The notes beneath the pieces are model-generated. The model saw only the letters and a program-made list of their open reading frames with translations. It was not told the origin of the DNA and ran no database searches. Both the position numbers and the translations under genes were made by a program. Below are positions 9,607 through 20,012 of a stretch of 64,000 bases of DNA, in pieces; position 1 is the first letter of the stretch; every line of letters begins with the position of its first letter. Source of the DNA: an uncultured Methanomicrobiales archaeon (GTDB lineage: Archaea; Halobacteriota; Methanomicrobia; Methanomicrobiales; Methanospirillaceae); contig CAILCG010000016.1 of assembly GCA_903832665.1 (NCBI GenBank), positions 1-64,000 on the forward strand, in the 5' to 3' direction.

Positions 9607-10239
9607 ATGGCGAAAAAGGCGACTAAGAAAATAGAGGCTGAACCGCTGAAGTTGTTTTATATTTTTTATAACCAGGAACGCTGGGACAACTGGTTAAAGT
9701 CTCTCAAAGAAGCGAGTTTTGAAGCAGACCCCAAGAGTGAGGATTTACCGGAAGGGTTCCGGATCCTTGACGGATTCTCGGTAGATATCACCGTATCGGT
9801 CTTAAAGATCATCAAACTGTACCAGAACAAACGGTATACCTTTGAAGAGGCAGTGGACAAGCTCTCCCAAGTCGAGGCGATTGTGATGTCGCCGGCTCCT
9901 GAAGGAGAGCTGGGCGAACTTGTCGAGATACTCCAGCTTCCCAAACTGGCCCTCTTTGCGTCCTGCCGGCTCTATCTGGCCGGAGGATTTGACAAAGATA
10001 TCAAGACTCTTGTCAAAAAAGGCCGGGCAGACCTTGAAAAAGATATGGAGAAAGCGCTTGAGACGGTTGCAAATATCGGGGCCGCGGTCATTGACGGGGC
10101 AACTTGCTGCAGCAAATTTGTCAAGGACGATGTCGAAGGAACCACGCTCTTTGATGAATGGCTTATCGAATGCGACCGTATGGGCGAAGCGATGACCTCA
10201 TTAAAGAATTTCGATGAGACAACCGGTGACGAGGATTGA
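9607..10239 (+). CDS. DUF2150-like archaeal protein
   Basis: A 210-residue soluble protein with a Lys-rich N-terminus and an otherwise acidic, helical body. From memory it resembles the archaeal DUF2150 family, found mainly in methanogens, whose function is unknown; I could not verify this by search. No catalytic motif is visible; two adjacent Cys occur in DGATCCSKF. Its stop overlaps the TTG start of the next gene by four bases, so the two are translated as a unit. The upstream region contains a GGAGAGTGA that may act as ribosome-binding site. Confidence 0.75.
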   Translation: MAKKATKKIEAEPLKLFYIFYNQERWDNWLKSLKEASFEADPKSEDLPEGFRILDGFSVDITVSVLKIIKLYQNKRYTFEEAVDKLSQVEAIVMSPAPEGELGELVEILQLPKLALFASCRLYLAGGFDKDIKTLVKKGRADLEKDMEKALETVANIGAAVIDGATCCSKFVKDDVEGTTLFDEWLIECDRMGEAMTSLKNFDETTGDED

Positions 10240-10688
10240 TTGCGGATCGTGCACGGTTCCGGAATGCAAAAAAAATCGAGAGGCTCACCGGCTATCGTCT
10301 CCCAGAGCTTGCATTTTCCGGCACCATGCTCGAAGCACTCTGTTCGCGCCTGGATTATGATTCCCTGGATTTCGGCGTGAGGGATCAGATCCTTTCCTTT
10401 TTTAACGATTTTCTTCGCTGCAATTGCAAGGATTCCCCTCTCTGCGGATGCCCGGAAAAAAAGTTTTCAAAAAAAGTTATTGAACTCCGCGAGAACGGAC
10501 TCGATCACCGGCAGATCGCAGTGTTCCTCCAGGAGGAATATGGTATAGAAGTCTTTCCTGCAGATATCCTTTCGTTCCTGGAAGAGTCAGTCCATGTTCT
10601 CGAAGCAATGTCTGACGTAGCCCGTTTGCAGGGACAGGGTGATCTGGCGAAAAAAACCGATGAACATATTCAACTCATCGAACGATAA
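10236..10688 (+). CDS. Cys-motif protein coupled to DUF2150-like gene
   Basis: A 150-residue protein starting at TTG 10236 inside the end of the preceding gene (TTGA overlap). It contains a compact metal-binding-like motif, CNCKDSPLCGCPEKK, followed by a helix-turn-helix-like stretch (LDHRQIAVFLQEEYGIEVFPADIL). The same combination occurs, as I recall, in the DUF5814 region at the end of some archaeal helicases, so this may be a stand-alone version; this is inference. A nucleic-acid-binding role is possible. No membrane segments or signal peptide are present. Confidence 0.7.
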   Translation: MIADRARFRNAKKIERLTGYRLPELAFSGTMLEALCSRLDYDSLDFGVRDQILSFFNDFLRCNCKDSPLCGCPEKKFSKKVIELRENGLDHRQIAVFLQEEYGIEVFPADILSFLEESVHVLEAMSDVARLQGQGDLAKKTDEHIQLIER

Positions 10689-10807
10689 TTTTTTATAAGC
10701 CATCCACGTTTAATCATTTCTTCAGATGGGCTCCTGATTTTCTAAAATCGAGTAAGATAAGTAAATCATTTTTCTGTAGTTACAAAAAAAGGTTGATTTT
10801 TTTTATG

Positions 10808-11407
10808 TTACGCAATCTTACCCGCTGCCAGTTCCACTGCCCGCAAAAATGCCGGATATTCCGAAGGGGTTGCCTGCAGTGAAAATATTTCGTATATGCC
10901 GGATTTCACGAATCCTGCTACATAATAGTTTATTTCTACTCCGGACGGATCAGTGATTGTATTTTTCACGGCAAAATTTTTCTCTCCAATACCGGGGTCT
11001 GGCAGATACAAGGGAGTGTATGTTTTGCTCTTGAGAGCATGGAAAGAAGCATTCGTCTCCTCCAGCATTACAGAAGCATTCGCCCCATTAAATTTAAGGA
11101 TGTCCTGCTCAAGTACCCTCGCTTTTGCCGTGGGAGGGATTTCATCGGCATAGAGGACCCGGTAACCTCCGACAGCATGGTAAATCCTCATCAATTCTGA
11201 GAAATCCGATTCGGGTATCGGTCCATTACTGACATGTGAAAATCCCGGCGGAAGCTCTGTCGGTGAAAGGATTAGGTGAGAATACTCAGAATCCGAAGTA
11301 CCAGAGGATGTGAATTTCGATGGTGATGAAGAAGGAGAAATGCATCCCGACAATGCAAGAAGAACGATCATAAGAATCGTAACGGAAAGGAACCCGGATT
11401 TTTGCAT
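10808..11407 (-). CDS. Membrane lipoprotein, unknown function
   Basis: A secreted lipoprotein of about 200 residues. The N-terminus has a hydrophobic signal (SVTILMIVLLALSGC) ending in a lipobox Cys, then a Ser/Thr-rich linker typical of archaeal surface proteins, then a globular domain with no family I recognise. The start was set at the ATG at 11407 because it gives a compact signal peptide; ATG 11422 and TTG 11458 are alternatives, and none has a convincing ribosome-binding site. It is convergent with the DUF2150-like operon and lies downstream of tRNA-Leu on the same strand. Confidence 0.75.
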   Translation of the reverse strand: MQKSGFLSVTILMIVLLALSGCISPSSSPSKFTSSGTSDSEYSHLILSPTELPPGFSHVSNGPIPESDFSELMRIYHAVGGYRVLYADEIPPTAKARVLEQDILKFNGANASVMLEETNASFHALKSKTYTPLYLPDPGIGEKNFAVKNTITDPSGVEINYYVAGFVKSGIYEIFSLQATPSEYPAFLRAVELAAGKIA

Positions 11408-11469
11408 AGAAACTATTTGCATGACAGAAAAGATGAATGTTTCATCAGGAAAAAACAACTAAAACAGGA

Positions 11470-11554
11470 TGCGAGGGATGGGATTCGAACCCAAGAACTC
11501 CTGCGAGACTAGGCCCTCAACCTAGCGCCTTTGACCGGGCTTGGCTACCCTCGC
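11470..11554 (-). tRNA. tRNA-Leu (GAG anticodon)
   Basis: Read on the minus strand, the acceptor arms GCGAGGG and CCCTCGC pair perfectly, with A73 as discriminator. The anticodon stem CTAGG/CCTAG encloses the loop TTGAGGG, giving anticodon GAG (codon CUC). A long variable arm (TCTCGCAGGAGTT region) marks it as a class II tRNA, and the T-loop reads TTCGAAT. The length is 85 nt with no intron, and CCA is not encoded. One weak pair at the base of the T-stem is the only irregularity. Confidence 0.95.
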
Positions 11555-11593
11555 CTTCTTACTTTTTCTGAGGGAACACTTCGCGTTTTTTGT

Positions 11594-11654
11594 GCCAGAT
11601 TCATGTCCAAGGTCCCATTCAGGTACCTTTGACCGGGATTGGCAACCCCGCGCC
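11594..11654 (-). pseudogene. Decayed second tRNA-Leu copy
   Basis: About 40 bp upstream of tRNA-Leu and in the same orientation is a 61-nt degenerate copy. Its 5' half keeps GCGGGGTTGCC and AATCCCGGTCAAAGG, matching the acceptor and D-arm of tRNA-Leu at most positions. A remnant of the T-arm, CTTGGACATGAATC, follows where the gene has CTTGGGTTCGAATC. The anticodon arm and most of the variable arm are missing, so no functional tRNA can form. Confidence 0.6.
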
Positions 11655-11863
11655 TGTGCCATAACAAAAAGGTTGTCCATCTAAAAGAATGTTATGTTCC
11701 AGAGACGCCCGGTTACCGGTTTTTTCTGTCGGAGATGTCCATTTACGGAATCTTCTGCACGACCGATACGCGGATGTTTTTCGAAGAAAGACTTTTTTCC
11801 GAACAATAATGAATCGAAAATAACATAGATGTCTATTTATTTGCGTTCTACCCAGTGGTGTGT

Positions 11864-12364
11864 ATGTGGTCAGATATCATCAATGAATTTTCTGATTCGC
11901 CTTCCCAGAGTCGCGTGGTTCGATTCCTGCTCGAAAACGGCTTCGGAATTACTGAGGGGGGGAGGATCAGCTGCAATGGAATTGAGATACCCGCAACCGC
12001 TGTTGCAAAAGCGATTGGATCTGACAGGCGAGTGGTGGATTCTACCGCGCGACGTATCCTTGAACGTCCGCTACTCAAAGAGATTTTTCTGAACATGCGG
12101 GCCACTCCGGACCTGAGCAGGGTGGGAGAATCAATGGGGTACACGGTTATCACTATCCTCCCCAAAAATGCCAATGAACGCGGAATTGTTGGGGCGGCAG
12201 TCCGGGTCCTTTCCGATCACCTCCTCTCGATACGGCAGATATTTGTGACCGATCCCCAGTTTTCCGAAGAACCAAAACTGGTAATCATTATCGAAGAACC
12301 CCTGCCAACGGGAGTCATAGAAAAAATACGGGCACTCCCCCAGGTAAAACAGATCATCATATAA
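11864..12364 (+). CDS. HTH/ACT-domain regulator (COG2150-like)
   Basis: A 166-residue protein with an N-terminal helix-turn-helix (residues about 15-65: SQSRVVRFLLENGFG and IPATAVAKAIGSDRRVV) and a C-terminal ACT domain (about residues 90-166, starting MGYTVITILPKNANERGIVG). This is the archaeal family annotated as predicted regulators of amino acid metabolism. The ACT domain would sense an amino acid ligand. The upstream GTG at 11855 would add three residues; the ATG was preferred. It stands alone between tRNA-Leu and hemA. Confidence 0.85.
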   Translation: MWSDIINEFSDSPSQSRVVRFLLENGFGITEGGRISCNGIEIPATAVAKAIGSDRRVVDSTARRILERPLLKEIFLNMRATPDLSRVGESMGYTVITILPKNANERGIVGAAVRVLSDHLLSIRQIFVTDPQFSEEPKLVIIIEEPLPTGVIEKIRALPQVKQIII

Positions 12365-12427
12365 CGTATAAGTGAATCAGGATATCGCAAAAACCGGTTT
12401 TTAAGAATTCGCCAGGAAAATACCCAT

Positions 12428-13708
12428 TTATTCCGGGGGAATTTTTTTGGTGCCAATCCGGTCGCCTTTCGTGATCGCTTTGACCAGTGCATCGACCGTT
12501 TCGAGATCCCCTTCCTCGGCACTGGCACGGATGGAAAATGTCATATCGGTGAGCAGTTTTTTTGCCAGTACCCGGCTCAGGTCATCGATCACCTCAGCAG
12601 TTTTCTTATCTGCCGTATTCAGGCGGGCAACCGCCCGGTCGCGTTCCCGCACGCGAACCGATTCTGCCCACGTATGGAGTGAGGCAAGGGCATCATCGGC
12701 AGATTTCCGGTTCAGGTGCCGCAGGAAGATCTCCAGTTCTGCTTCCACAAAATGATGAGCCCGGTCAGCCTCGGCTTTCCGGGTGCTCATGGTCTGTTCA
12801 TTGATACTGCGGAGATTGTCGATGGTAAAGAGATGAACATCGTCTATCGTTTCTGCGCCTTCCTCTACATCGCGCGGCTGGGCAATATCCACCAGAATCA
12901 GGGGACGGGGGTGACCTTCCACGGGCCAGCACCGGTCCTTCATGGCATGGGCCAGATCCTTCCGGTGAATGATCGGGTGCGGGGCGGAGGTACAGGAGAT
13001 CACAACATCGGACAGGGTTATGTAGTGATACAGTTCTGAGAGTTTTACCGCTTTACCCCCGATCTTGTTTGCAAGGATAACCGCCCTCCCATAGGTCCGG
13101 TTCGCTACGTACATCGCGGTGAGGTTCTTTGCTGCGAGAGCCTGGGCAACCAGCAATCCCATCTCGCCGCTTCCTATCACGAGAATATGTTTTCCCGCAA
13201 GGCTGCCAATCTCCGCTTCTGCAAGCAGCACCGCGGCCGATCCCACGGAAACGGAACCACGGTTGATCAGGGTGCGCTGCCGGACTTCCACACCAACATG
13301 CACTGCCTTGTTGATGCAGGTCTCCAGGAAAATACTCGAGGTCTGAGTTTCATGAGCATCCGTAAGGGCTTTTTTCAGCTGGCCTATGATCTGGTCTTCT
13401 CCCACGATCATTGAATCAATGCCGGATGCCAGGGCAAAAAGATGACGCAATGCTGCCCGTCCTTCGTGGACGAAGAACCCGTTCCTGCCCAGCCCAGTCA
13501 GGAAGGAGTGGAGATCTTCGGCTTCACCCTCCACGATCACTTCAACCCGGTTGCAGGTCTGGATAAGAAGTACGCCCCGGAACCGTGCAGCAGCTGCTGC
13601 AAGAAATTCTTCTTCACCGCCAAAACGGAATGCCTCAAGTGCGGTTACATTTGCCGTATGATGACTGACACCCGCAATTACCAGAGGTATATGTTCAGGT
13701 TCAGCCAT
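12428..13708 (-). CDS. hemA: Glutamyl-tRNA reductase
   Basis: A 426-residue enzyme that reduces glutamyl-tRNA(Glu) to glutamate-1-semialdehyde with NADPH, the first committed step of tetrapyrrole synthesis (siroheme, corrinoids and the nickel cofactor F430 in methanogens). The catalytic Cys lies in LLIQTCNRVEV near residue 50, GEDQIIGQLK follows, and the NADPH-binding domain contains VIGSGEMG. A C-terminal helical dimerisation domain is present, so the protein is full length. Its start overlaps the end of the precorrin-2 dehydrogenase gene by eight bases, giving a two-gene operon read right to left. Confidence 0.95.
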   Translation of the reverse strand: MAEPEHIPLVIAGVSHHTANVTALEAFRFGGEEEFLAAAAARFRGVLLIQTCNRVEVIVEGEAEDLHSFLTGLGRNGFFVHEGRAALRHLFALASGIDSMIVGEDQIIGQLKKALTDAHETQTSSIFLETCINKAVHVGVEVRQRTLINRGSVSVGSAAVLLAEAEIGSLAGKHILVIGSGEMGLLVAQALAAKNLTAMYVANRTYGRAVILANKIGGKAVKLSELYHYITLSDVVISCTSAPHPIIHRKDLAHAMKDRCWPVEGHPRPLILVDIAQPRDVEEGAETIDDVHLFTIDNLRSINEQTMSTRKAEADRAHHFVEAELEIFLRHLNRKSADDALASLHTWAESVRVRERDRAVARLNTADKKTAEVIDDLSRVLAKKLLTDMTFSIRASAEEGDLETVDALVKAITKGDRIGTKKIPPE

Positions 13709-14327
13709 GCAGGTGCATCTCCGTTACCAGTTCCCATGCGCCGTCAGTGTCTGCAGAAAGGGCTTGCCAGACTTTGGGATCCTCAAGCACATTCCAGAGA
13801 ACCCCATTCCGCTTCTTCTGATCGGGTTCAGTCCGTTTTAATTCCGCCCGGAGGCGCTGCTGGAGAGCGATCATTGAGTCCAGGGCCGGGAAATTCTGTT
13901 CCAGGTGCTCACGGATAAAACGGGACATCGCCGGGCTGCTGCCCTGAGTGCTGATAGCCAGGGTATAATTTATCCCCCCCGTCACTGAGGGAAGGATCAC
14001 ATCCCCGGGCTCCCCATCGGCATTGTTGAACAGGATACCCCGGTCCCTGCAGAGCCGGCCGATACGGTTGTTCTGCGCTGGGTCTGATAGTGCTCCAATA
14101 ACAAGAAAGGCAGAGTCAACCAGAGATCCGAGTGCTGTATCGGACAGGGTACTCACGTCACATTCCCTGCAGACCAACGGGAGATTTTGGATTTTCTGCT
14201 GAAGTGAACGGCTCACCACCATCACTTCAGCTTTTCCGGCAAAATATGCCGCCTTTCGTGCGGCCACGTCCCCCCCTCCGAAAATGATTATACGCCGATG
14301 GGTGCAATCCACAAAGAGAGGGATCAT
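13701..14327 (-). CDS. Precorrin-2 dehydrogenase (siroheme synthase N-domain type)
   Basis: A 208-residue Met8p/CysG-N type protein. The NAD-binding loop IIIFGGGDVAARKA is at residues 13-26, followed by the family pattern with NADGEPGDVILPS and GINYTLAISTQGSSPAMSRFIREHLE. It oxidises precorrin-2 to sirohydrochlorin and in some family members inserts iron. Sirohydrochlorin feeds F430 and corrinoids, both needed by the Cdh enzymes encoded downstream in this window. It is first in the operon with hemA (8-bp overlap). No strong ribosome-binding site is seen at the ATG, so a leaderless or weak initiation is possible. Confidence 0.9.
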   Translation of the reverse strand: MIPLFVDCTHRRIIIFGGGDVAARKAAYFAGKAEVMVVSRSLQQKIQNLPLVCRECDVSTLSDTALGSLVDSAFLVIGALSDPAQNNRIGRLCRDRGILFNNADGEPGDVILPSVTGGINYTLAISTQGSSPAMSRFIREHLEQNFPALDSMIALQQRLRAELKRTEPDQKKRNGVLWNVLEDPKVWQALSADTDGAWELVTEMHLHG

Positions 14328-14671
14328 CTTCTATTAGATTGAGCATGATATTCAAAAACCCTGTCGTTGTGATCCGGATTTTTCCGGCACCTTGAACCGG
14401 TAAACGTTCCGGAAAAACAGGCAGGGATTCACGAACCCGGTACTCCATGAACCGGAAATTCCGGGCAGGTATAATGCGATAAAATGAGATGGCATCGGGA
14501 CATTCCGGTATTTTCTGTAATGGTATACTTGTCCCACTTCCTGGCAGGATATGCGGGGAGGGTTTCCCGGATCCCGTGCGGATATTTAGCCCACGCCGGA
14601 GAATGCATAATCCGGGGTCCTCTGCTTCGATATCCTTAAATCATTTGAATTCCCACATTATAGAGCGCAAT
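14328..14671. promoter_or_regulatory. Divergent region with tRNA-Gly promoter
   Basis: This 344-bp stretch separates the hemA operon (minus) from tRNA-Gly (plus). A box A-like CCTTAAAT at 14634-14641 lies about 31-38 bp before the mature tRNA 5' end, a normal distance for an archaeal tRNA promoter. Short open frames on both strands have no support. Confidence 0.55.
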
Positions 14672-14743
14672 GCGCCGATAGTGTAGTGGTTATCACTAGG
14701 CGTTGCCAACGCCTAAACCCGGGTTCGAGTCCCGGTCGGCGCA
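14672..14743 (+). tRNA. tRNA-Gly (GCC anticodon)
   Basis: Acceptor arms GCGCCGA and TCGGCGC pair fully, A73 follows, and the anticodon stem AGGCG/CGCCT encloses TTGCCAA, giving anticodon GCC. The T-arm reads CCGGGTTCGAGTCCCGG. The length is 72 nt without intron, and CCA is not encoded. A T-rich run (CTTCTTTTGTTTTT) follows and may terminate transcription. Confidence 0.97.
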
Positions 14744-15049
14744 CTTCTTTTGTTTTTCTGTTTCAACATTTTTTTGGTAGCGGAAGAAAATTTCATTCGC
14801 GATAAAAAATCCAATCACCGGTAATTTTCGAAGACATTCCTGTTCAAGCCAGGAATCATTTTCTCTGCCCATGGCCAGTGCCGATCCTCATGAACTATTC
14901 TGAGGTCCTCACAATGAATCATAGATATTTATTTGCCGGGTACGGGCGTGAAAATTTCATTGTCTCTGCATCCCTTCTCCACAATCATCCCGGAACCCCG
15001 GACCACCATCTTTATTATTAGGTAAAGCCTAACTAATAGAGATCGGAGT
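14744..15049. other. Intergenic, promoter of the marR gene
   Basis: Just over 300 bp without a gene. The left part is the tRNA-Gly trailer. The right end carries the AT-rich TTTATTATTA, which can serve as TATA box for the marR gene and overlaps the palindromic operator. A long minus-strand open frame that crosses this region and runs into lon is a shadow. Confidence 0.5.
15015..15036. promoter_or_regulatory. Palindromic operator upstream of marR
   Basis: A 22-bp imperfect palindrome with perfect inner arms TTAGG and CCTAA separated by five bases, extended outward to TTATTAGG and CCTAACTAA. It overlaps the AT-rich presumed TATA element and ends 13 bp before the start codon. MarR proteins commonly bind such sites and repress their own gene. 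A related site precedes lon. Confidence 0.6.
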
Positions 15050-15469
15050 ATGATGGAGCGAGACGAGCATTTGTTGGAAGTATTTGAACAACTGCTCCGT
15101 ATGAAAAATGAATGCTCCTGTACTATCTTTTCCGAATGCGGGCTTGCAGATATGACGGTCAAACAGATCGCGTACCTGAAAGTCATTGATGAGCAGGGTG
15201 ATGTAACATTCAGCAGGCTTGCTGAGATTACCCGGAATTCAAAACCCACCATCACTGAGATGATCAACAAATTTGTCCGGATGGAATGCGTATACCGGGA
15301 ACCCTGCGACCATGACAGGAGAATCCTGTATATCCGCCTTACCGAAAAGGGGCAGAAGATTGCCAAGGCCGAACAGGCTGCATTGCGCCAGGTGATTGGA
15401 CGGATGGTAAATTCACTCGAAGAACACGAGCAAGAACTCCTGATAGAGATCCTGAAGAAAGTCAGGTAA
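15050..15469 (+). CDS. MarR-family transcriptional regulator
   Basis: A 139-residue winged-helix protein of the MarR family. The DNA-binding part covers about residues 45-95 (VTFSRLAEITRNSKPTITEMINKF, then the wing with CDHDRRILYIRLTEKG); flanking helices form the dimer interface. Three cysteines (CSC near residue 23, plus one in FSECG) could allow redox sensing, as in some MarR proteins, but this is inference. GGAG precedes the tandem ATGs; the second ATG at 15053 is equally likely. It is followed after about 55 bp by lon on the same strand, and both genes have related palindromes upstream. Confidence 0.9.
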   Translation: MMERDEHLLEVFEQLLRMKNECSCTIFSECGLADMTVKQIAYLKVIDEQGDVTFSRLAEITRNSKPTITEMINKFVRMECVYREPCDHDRRILYIRLTEKGQKIAKAEQAALRQVIGRMVNSLEEHEQELLIEILKKVR

Positions 15470-15487
15470 TTTTTTTTGTCCGTGACT

Positions 15488-15510
15488 TTAGTTAGGTAAA
15501 TTCGAACTAA
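15488..15510. promoter_or_regulatory. Palindromic operator upstream of lon
   Basis: The arms TTAGTT and AACTAA are perfect inverted repeats around an 11-bp centre. The left half, TTAGTTAGG, is identical to the reverse complement of one half of the marR operator (CCTAACTAA). The site lies between marR and lon, directly before the region of lon translation start, so a bound MarR protein would block lon transcription. Confidence 0.55.
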
Positions 15511-15525
15511 ATGAATGAGGAAACC

Positions 15526-17904
<2,379 letters not shown>

Positions 17905-18394
17905 ACAGAGTCACCGAACGCAAAGATGCATGGGAAACGATCAGCGAGTTCTGATCGCAGGGGAGACAATATCTCCTAACCTCATTTTAAAAACCTCCCG
18001 GAGAATACCCGGGAATATTTTTTTTCTCCTGGATCGGGCTTATCATTGAGCGGTCAGGAAAGATTCGATCTCCCTGAATTGGCGGTTGAAAAATCTATGG
18101 CTTCGAACCAGATTCACGGATCGTGACTTTTCCGTAAGAGAGAATAAGGCGTTACTTCTTTGCAAAATTATCGCTTGTCTCCATCTTCCGGATTTTTTAT
18201 GCGAGATTCATTCTAAAAAAACGCTTGAAAAAATCCTGCCGTCCAAATTTTTTCTGAAACAATTTTTAGTACCTCACATTTTTTTACGATTTGGTGACCC
18301 GCATCCCTCATTCCAATGGATCCCAACCGGCTTTTAATCCATTGAATGATCCAAACATATGGCAAAAATCACAAGTTCACCGGAGAATGTTATC
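17905..18394. other. Convergent intergenic region, no gene seen
   Basis: A 490-bp gap between lon (plus) and the NapH-like gene (minus), which converge. The sequence is AT-rich with T-runs around 18018-18028 and 18250-18290 that may terminate either gene. No open frame here is convincing. Confidence 0.5.
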
Positions 18395-19339
18395 TCAGGG
18401 TTTTTCCGGTCCCGTATACTGCAACGCACCCTCAACCGGGCAGGTATCCGTACACCGGCCGCAGAGATAGCACTCCCCCTTTGAATCGGATCTTCCCGCC
18501 ACTTTGGCCGGGCAGGCTTTTTCGCATTTCCTGCAATTGATACAGGCTGCGGTGCGCCGGAACCGGAACCAGCTGAACTTCGCGGGAAGGGAGAAGAGGA
18601 CACCGAACGGACAGATGATGCGGCAGACCGGACGGTACAGGAATACCGAGACCAGGATGATACCGGCAGCAACAAACAGCAGGGCTGAAACCGTGAGGGA
18701 GAACAGGTCGTACAATCCGGTGAACGCCATCAAGTCGATAAAGTACAGGGCAGCAACGATCGTCCCGATGAAAATAACCAGGCGGATCCTGCTGAAGAGT
18801 ACCGGTCTGCGCATCACCCACTTCGTTCCGGGTACTGCATATGCCAGTTCCTGCAGGGAACCCACCGGGCAGAGCTGGCCGCAGAATGTCCTCCCTATTA
18901 TGAGGGGGAGCCCTAAAACGGCACATAACACAAGAATTCCGATGCTGATCGCCGAAACCCCGGTCACGACATTGACAAGACCTCCCAGTTCCAGAGGCAT
19001 AATCGGTGCGAGAAATACAAAATCGGTGAGCGTACTCAAACCTGCAAGTGCCAGCACGATCGGACGTGTCATAACCCTGGCGTACCACACATATGCAGCA
19101 AGCAGGATCCCGCCGCACATATAGCACAACGCCCACGTGGTTCCTGCAATCGCCGCCCCCGTAAGGAGCGATGTCATGACCAGTGATATGCCGAGTGCAA
19201 AGAGGGAAGAAAGTGCCAGGGCGGGAAGTGTCTTTTCTATTCGTACTCCAACGATTCCGGTCCTGATGATGGCAAAAAAGATCCCGACGAGCAGGAGAAA
19301 GAGAACGGCCTCTGCCAGGGGAGCGATGACGTGAATCAT
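18395..19339 (-). CDS. NapH-like membrane ferredoxin
   Basis: A 314-residue integral membrane protein with about seven to eight hydrophobic segments and Fe-S sites. Near the middle is RTFCGQLCPVGS, and later CRIICPFGV, the twin CxxxCP motifs of the NapH/NosR/MauN family. The C-terminus carries two 4Fe-4S ferredoxin motifs, CINCRKCEKACP and CYLCGRCTDTCP. Such proteins pass electrons between the quinone or membrane pool and periplasmic or cytosolic redox partners. The upstream gene on the same strand ends 1 bp before its ATG and codes for a small secreted Cys protein, so the two probably work together outside the membrane. Substrate unknown. Confidence 0.88.
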   Translation of the reverse strand: MIHVIAPLAEAVLFLLLVGIFFAIIRTGIVGVRIEKTLPALALSSLFALGISLVMTSLLTGAAIAGTTWALCYMCGGILLAAYVWYARVMTRPIVLALAGLSTLTDFVFLAPIMPLELGGLVNVVTGVSAISIGILVLCAVLGLPLIIGRTFCGQLCPVGSLQELAYAVPGTKWVMRRPVLFSRIRLVIFIGTIVAALYFIDLMAFTGLYDLFSLTVSALLFVAAGIILVSVFLYRPVCRIICPFGVLFSLPAKFSWFRFRRTAACINCRKCEKACPAKVAGRSDSKGECYLCGRCTDTCPVEGALQYTGPEKP

Positions 19340-19340
19340 A

Positions 19341-19697
19341 TCAGAAAATCCTTGATGCCGCGATTACTGGATTTGAGGTATCCGGTGCCGCAATAACGGG
19401 AGCTCCCTGAACATTTGCCGGAGACAGAGCTGAGGGTACACTCGCCGGGAGTGATGAAGCGGAATTCTGGGGTGCGACCGGGCTGGCATATGCGGTTGCT
19501 GATGAAGTTGAAGAGCTGAAGCGAGATGTGTAATCACACAGGGAGTTGCCATCTGCATCGATAAAAAGAAAGCATCTTCCCGGAGAAGGGCACCCCCCGA
19601 TTCCTTTGGGACAGACGGCGGCACATGCCGGATAAACAAGTCCCGCAGTAAGGAGAACCGATGCGATGGTGCGTCTGATGAATGAGGTGATCTTCAT
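19341..19697 (-). CDS. Small exported Cys-motif protein with NapH-like partner
   Basis: A 118-residue exported protein. A signal peptide covers about residues 1-27 (positively charged start, then IASVLLTAGLVYPACA), followed by a compact Cys motif, CPKGIGGCPSPGRC, then FLFIDADGNSLC. The rest is low-complexity Ser/Ala/Pro sequence typical of a wall-spanning or disordered tail. The ATG at 19697 has a strong AAGGAAGG upstream; an in-frame extension of 26 residues is unlikely. It is first in a two-gene operon with the NapH-like ferredoxin. The four Cys could bind a cluster or heme-like cofactor, but no family is recognised. Confidence 0.75.
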   Translation of the reverse strand: MKITSFIRRTIASVLLTAGLVYPACAAVCPKGIGGCPSPGRCFLFIDADGNSLCDYTSRFSSSTSSATAYASPVAPQNSASSLPASVPSALSPANVQGAPVIAAPDTSNPVIAASRIF

Positions 19698-20012
19698 GAG
19701 ATTTTCCTTCCTTTGCAGGCCGGGCCTGCTGAAATCAACCGGGAATCGCGGGTTGGAGTTAAAGATTGGGTGCATGACCCGGGCGGTTTCCCTTCACCGG
19801 GGAGGGATAATCTTCCCAACAGCTATCGTATCAATTCTTATAGGTCCATTCATTCCCCGCCACTTCCGGAGGGGATAGTGCTGTCATCAGGATCGAAAAA
19901 AACCAATGAACATCAGAAACGAAATCCCGTAACACTCAGACCGTTCGTCAACCTGCCCGGAAATAATCGTGGAATGAAACGGGCCGGAAAAAATTAAAAA
20001 GTTAAAAAAAAA
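19698..20012. other. Intergenic, promoter side of the NapH operon
   Basis: A 315-bp gap between two minus-strand genes. It should hold the promoter of the exported Cys protein/NapH operon and the fprA terminator; an A-rich run with AAATTAAAAAGTTAAAAAAAA just downstream of fprA fits the latter. No gene seen. Confidence 0.45.
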
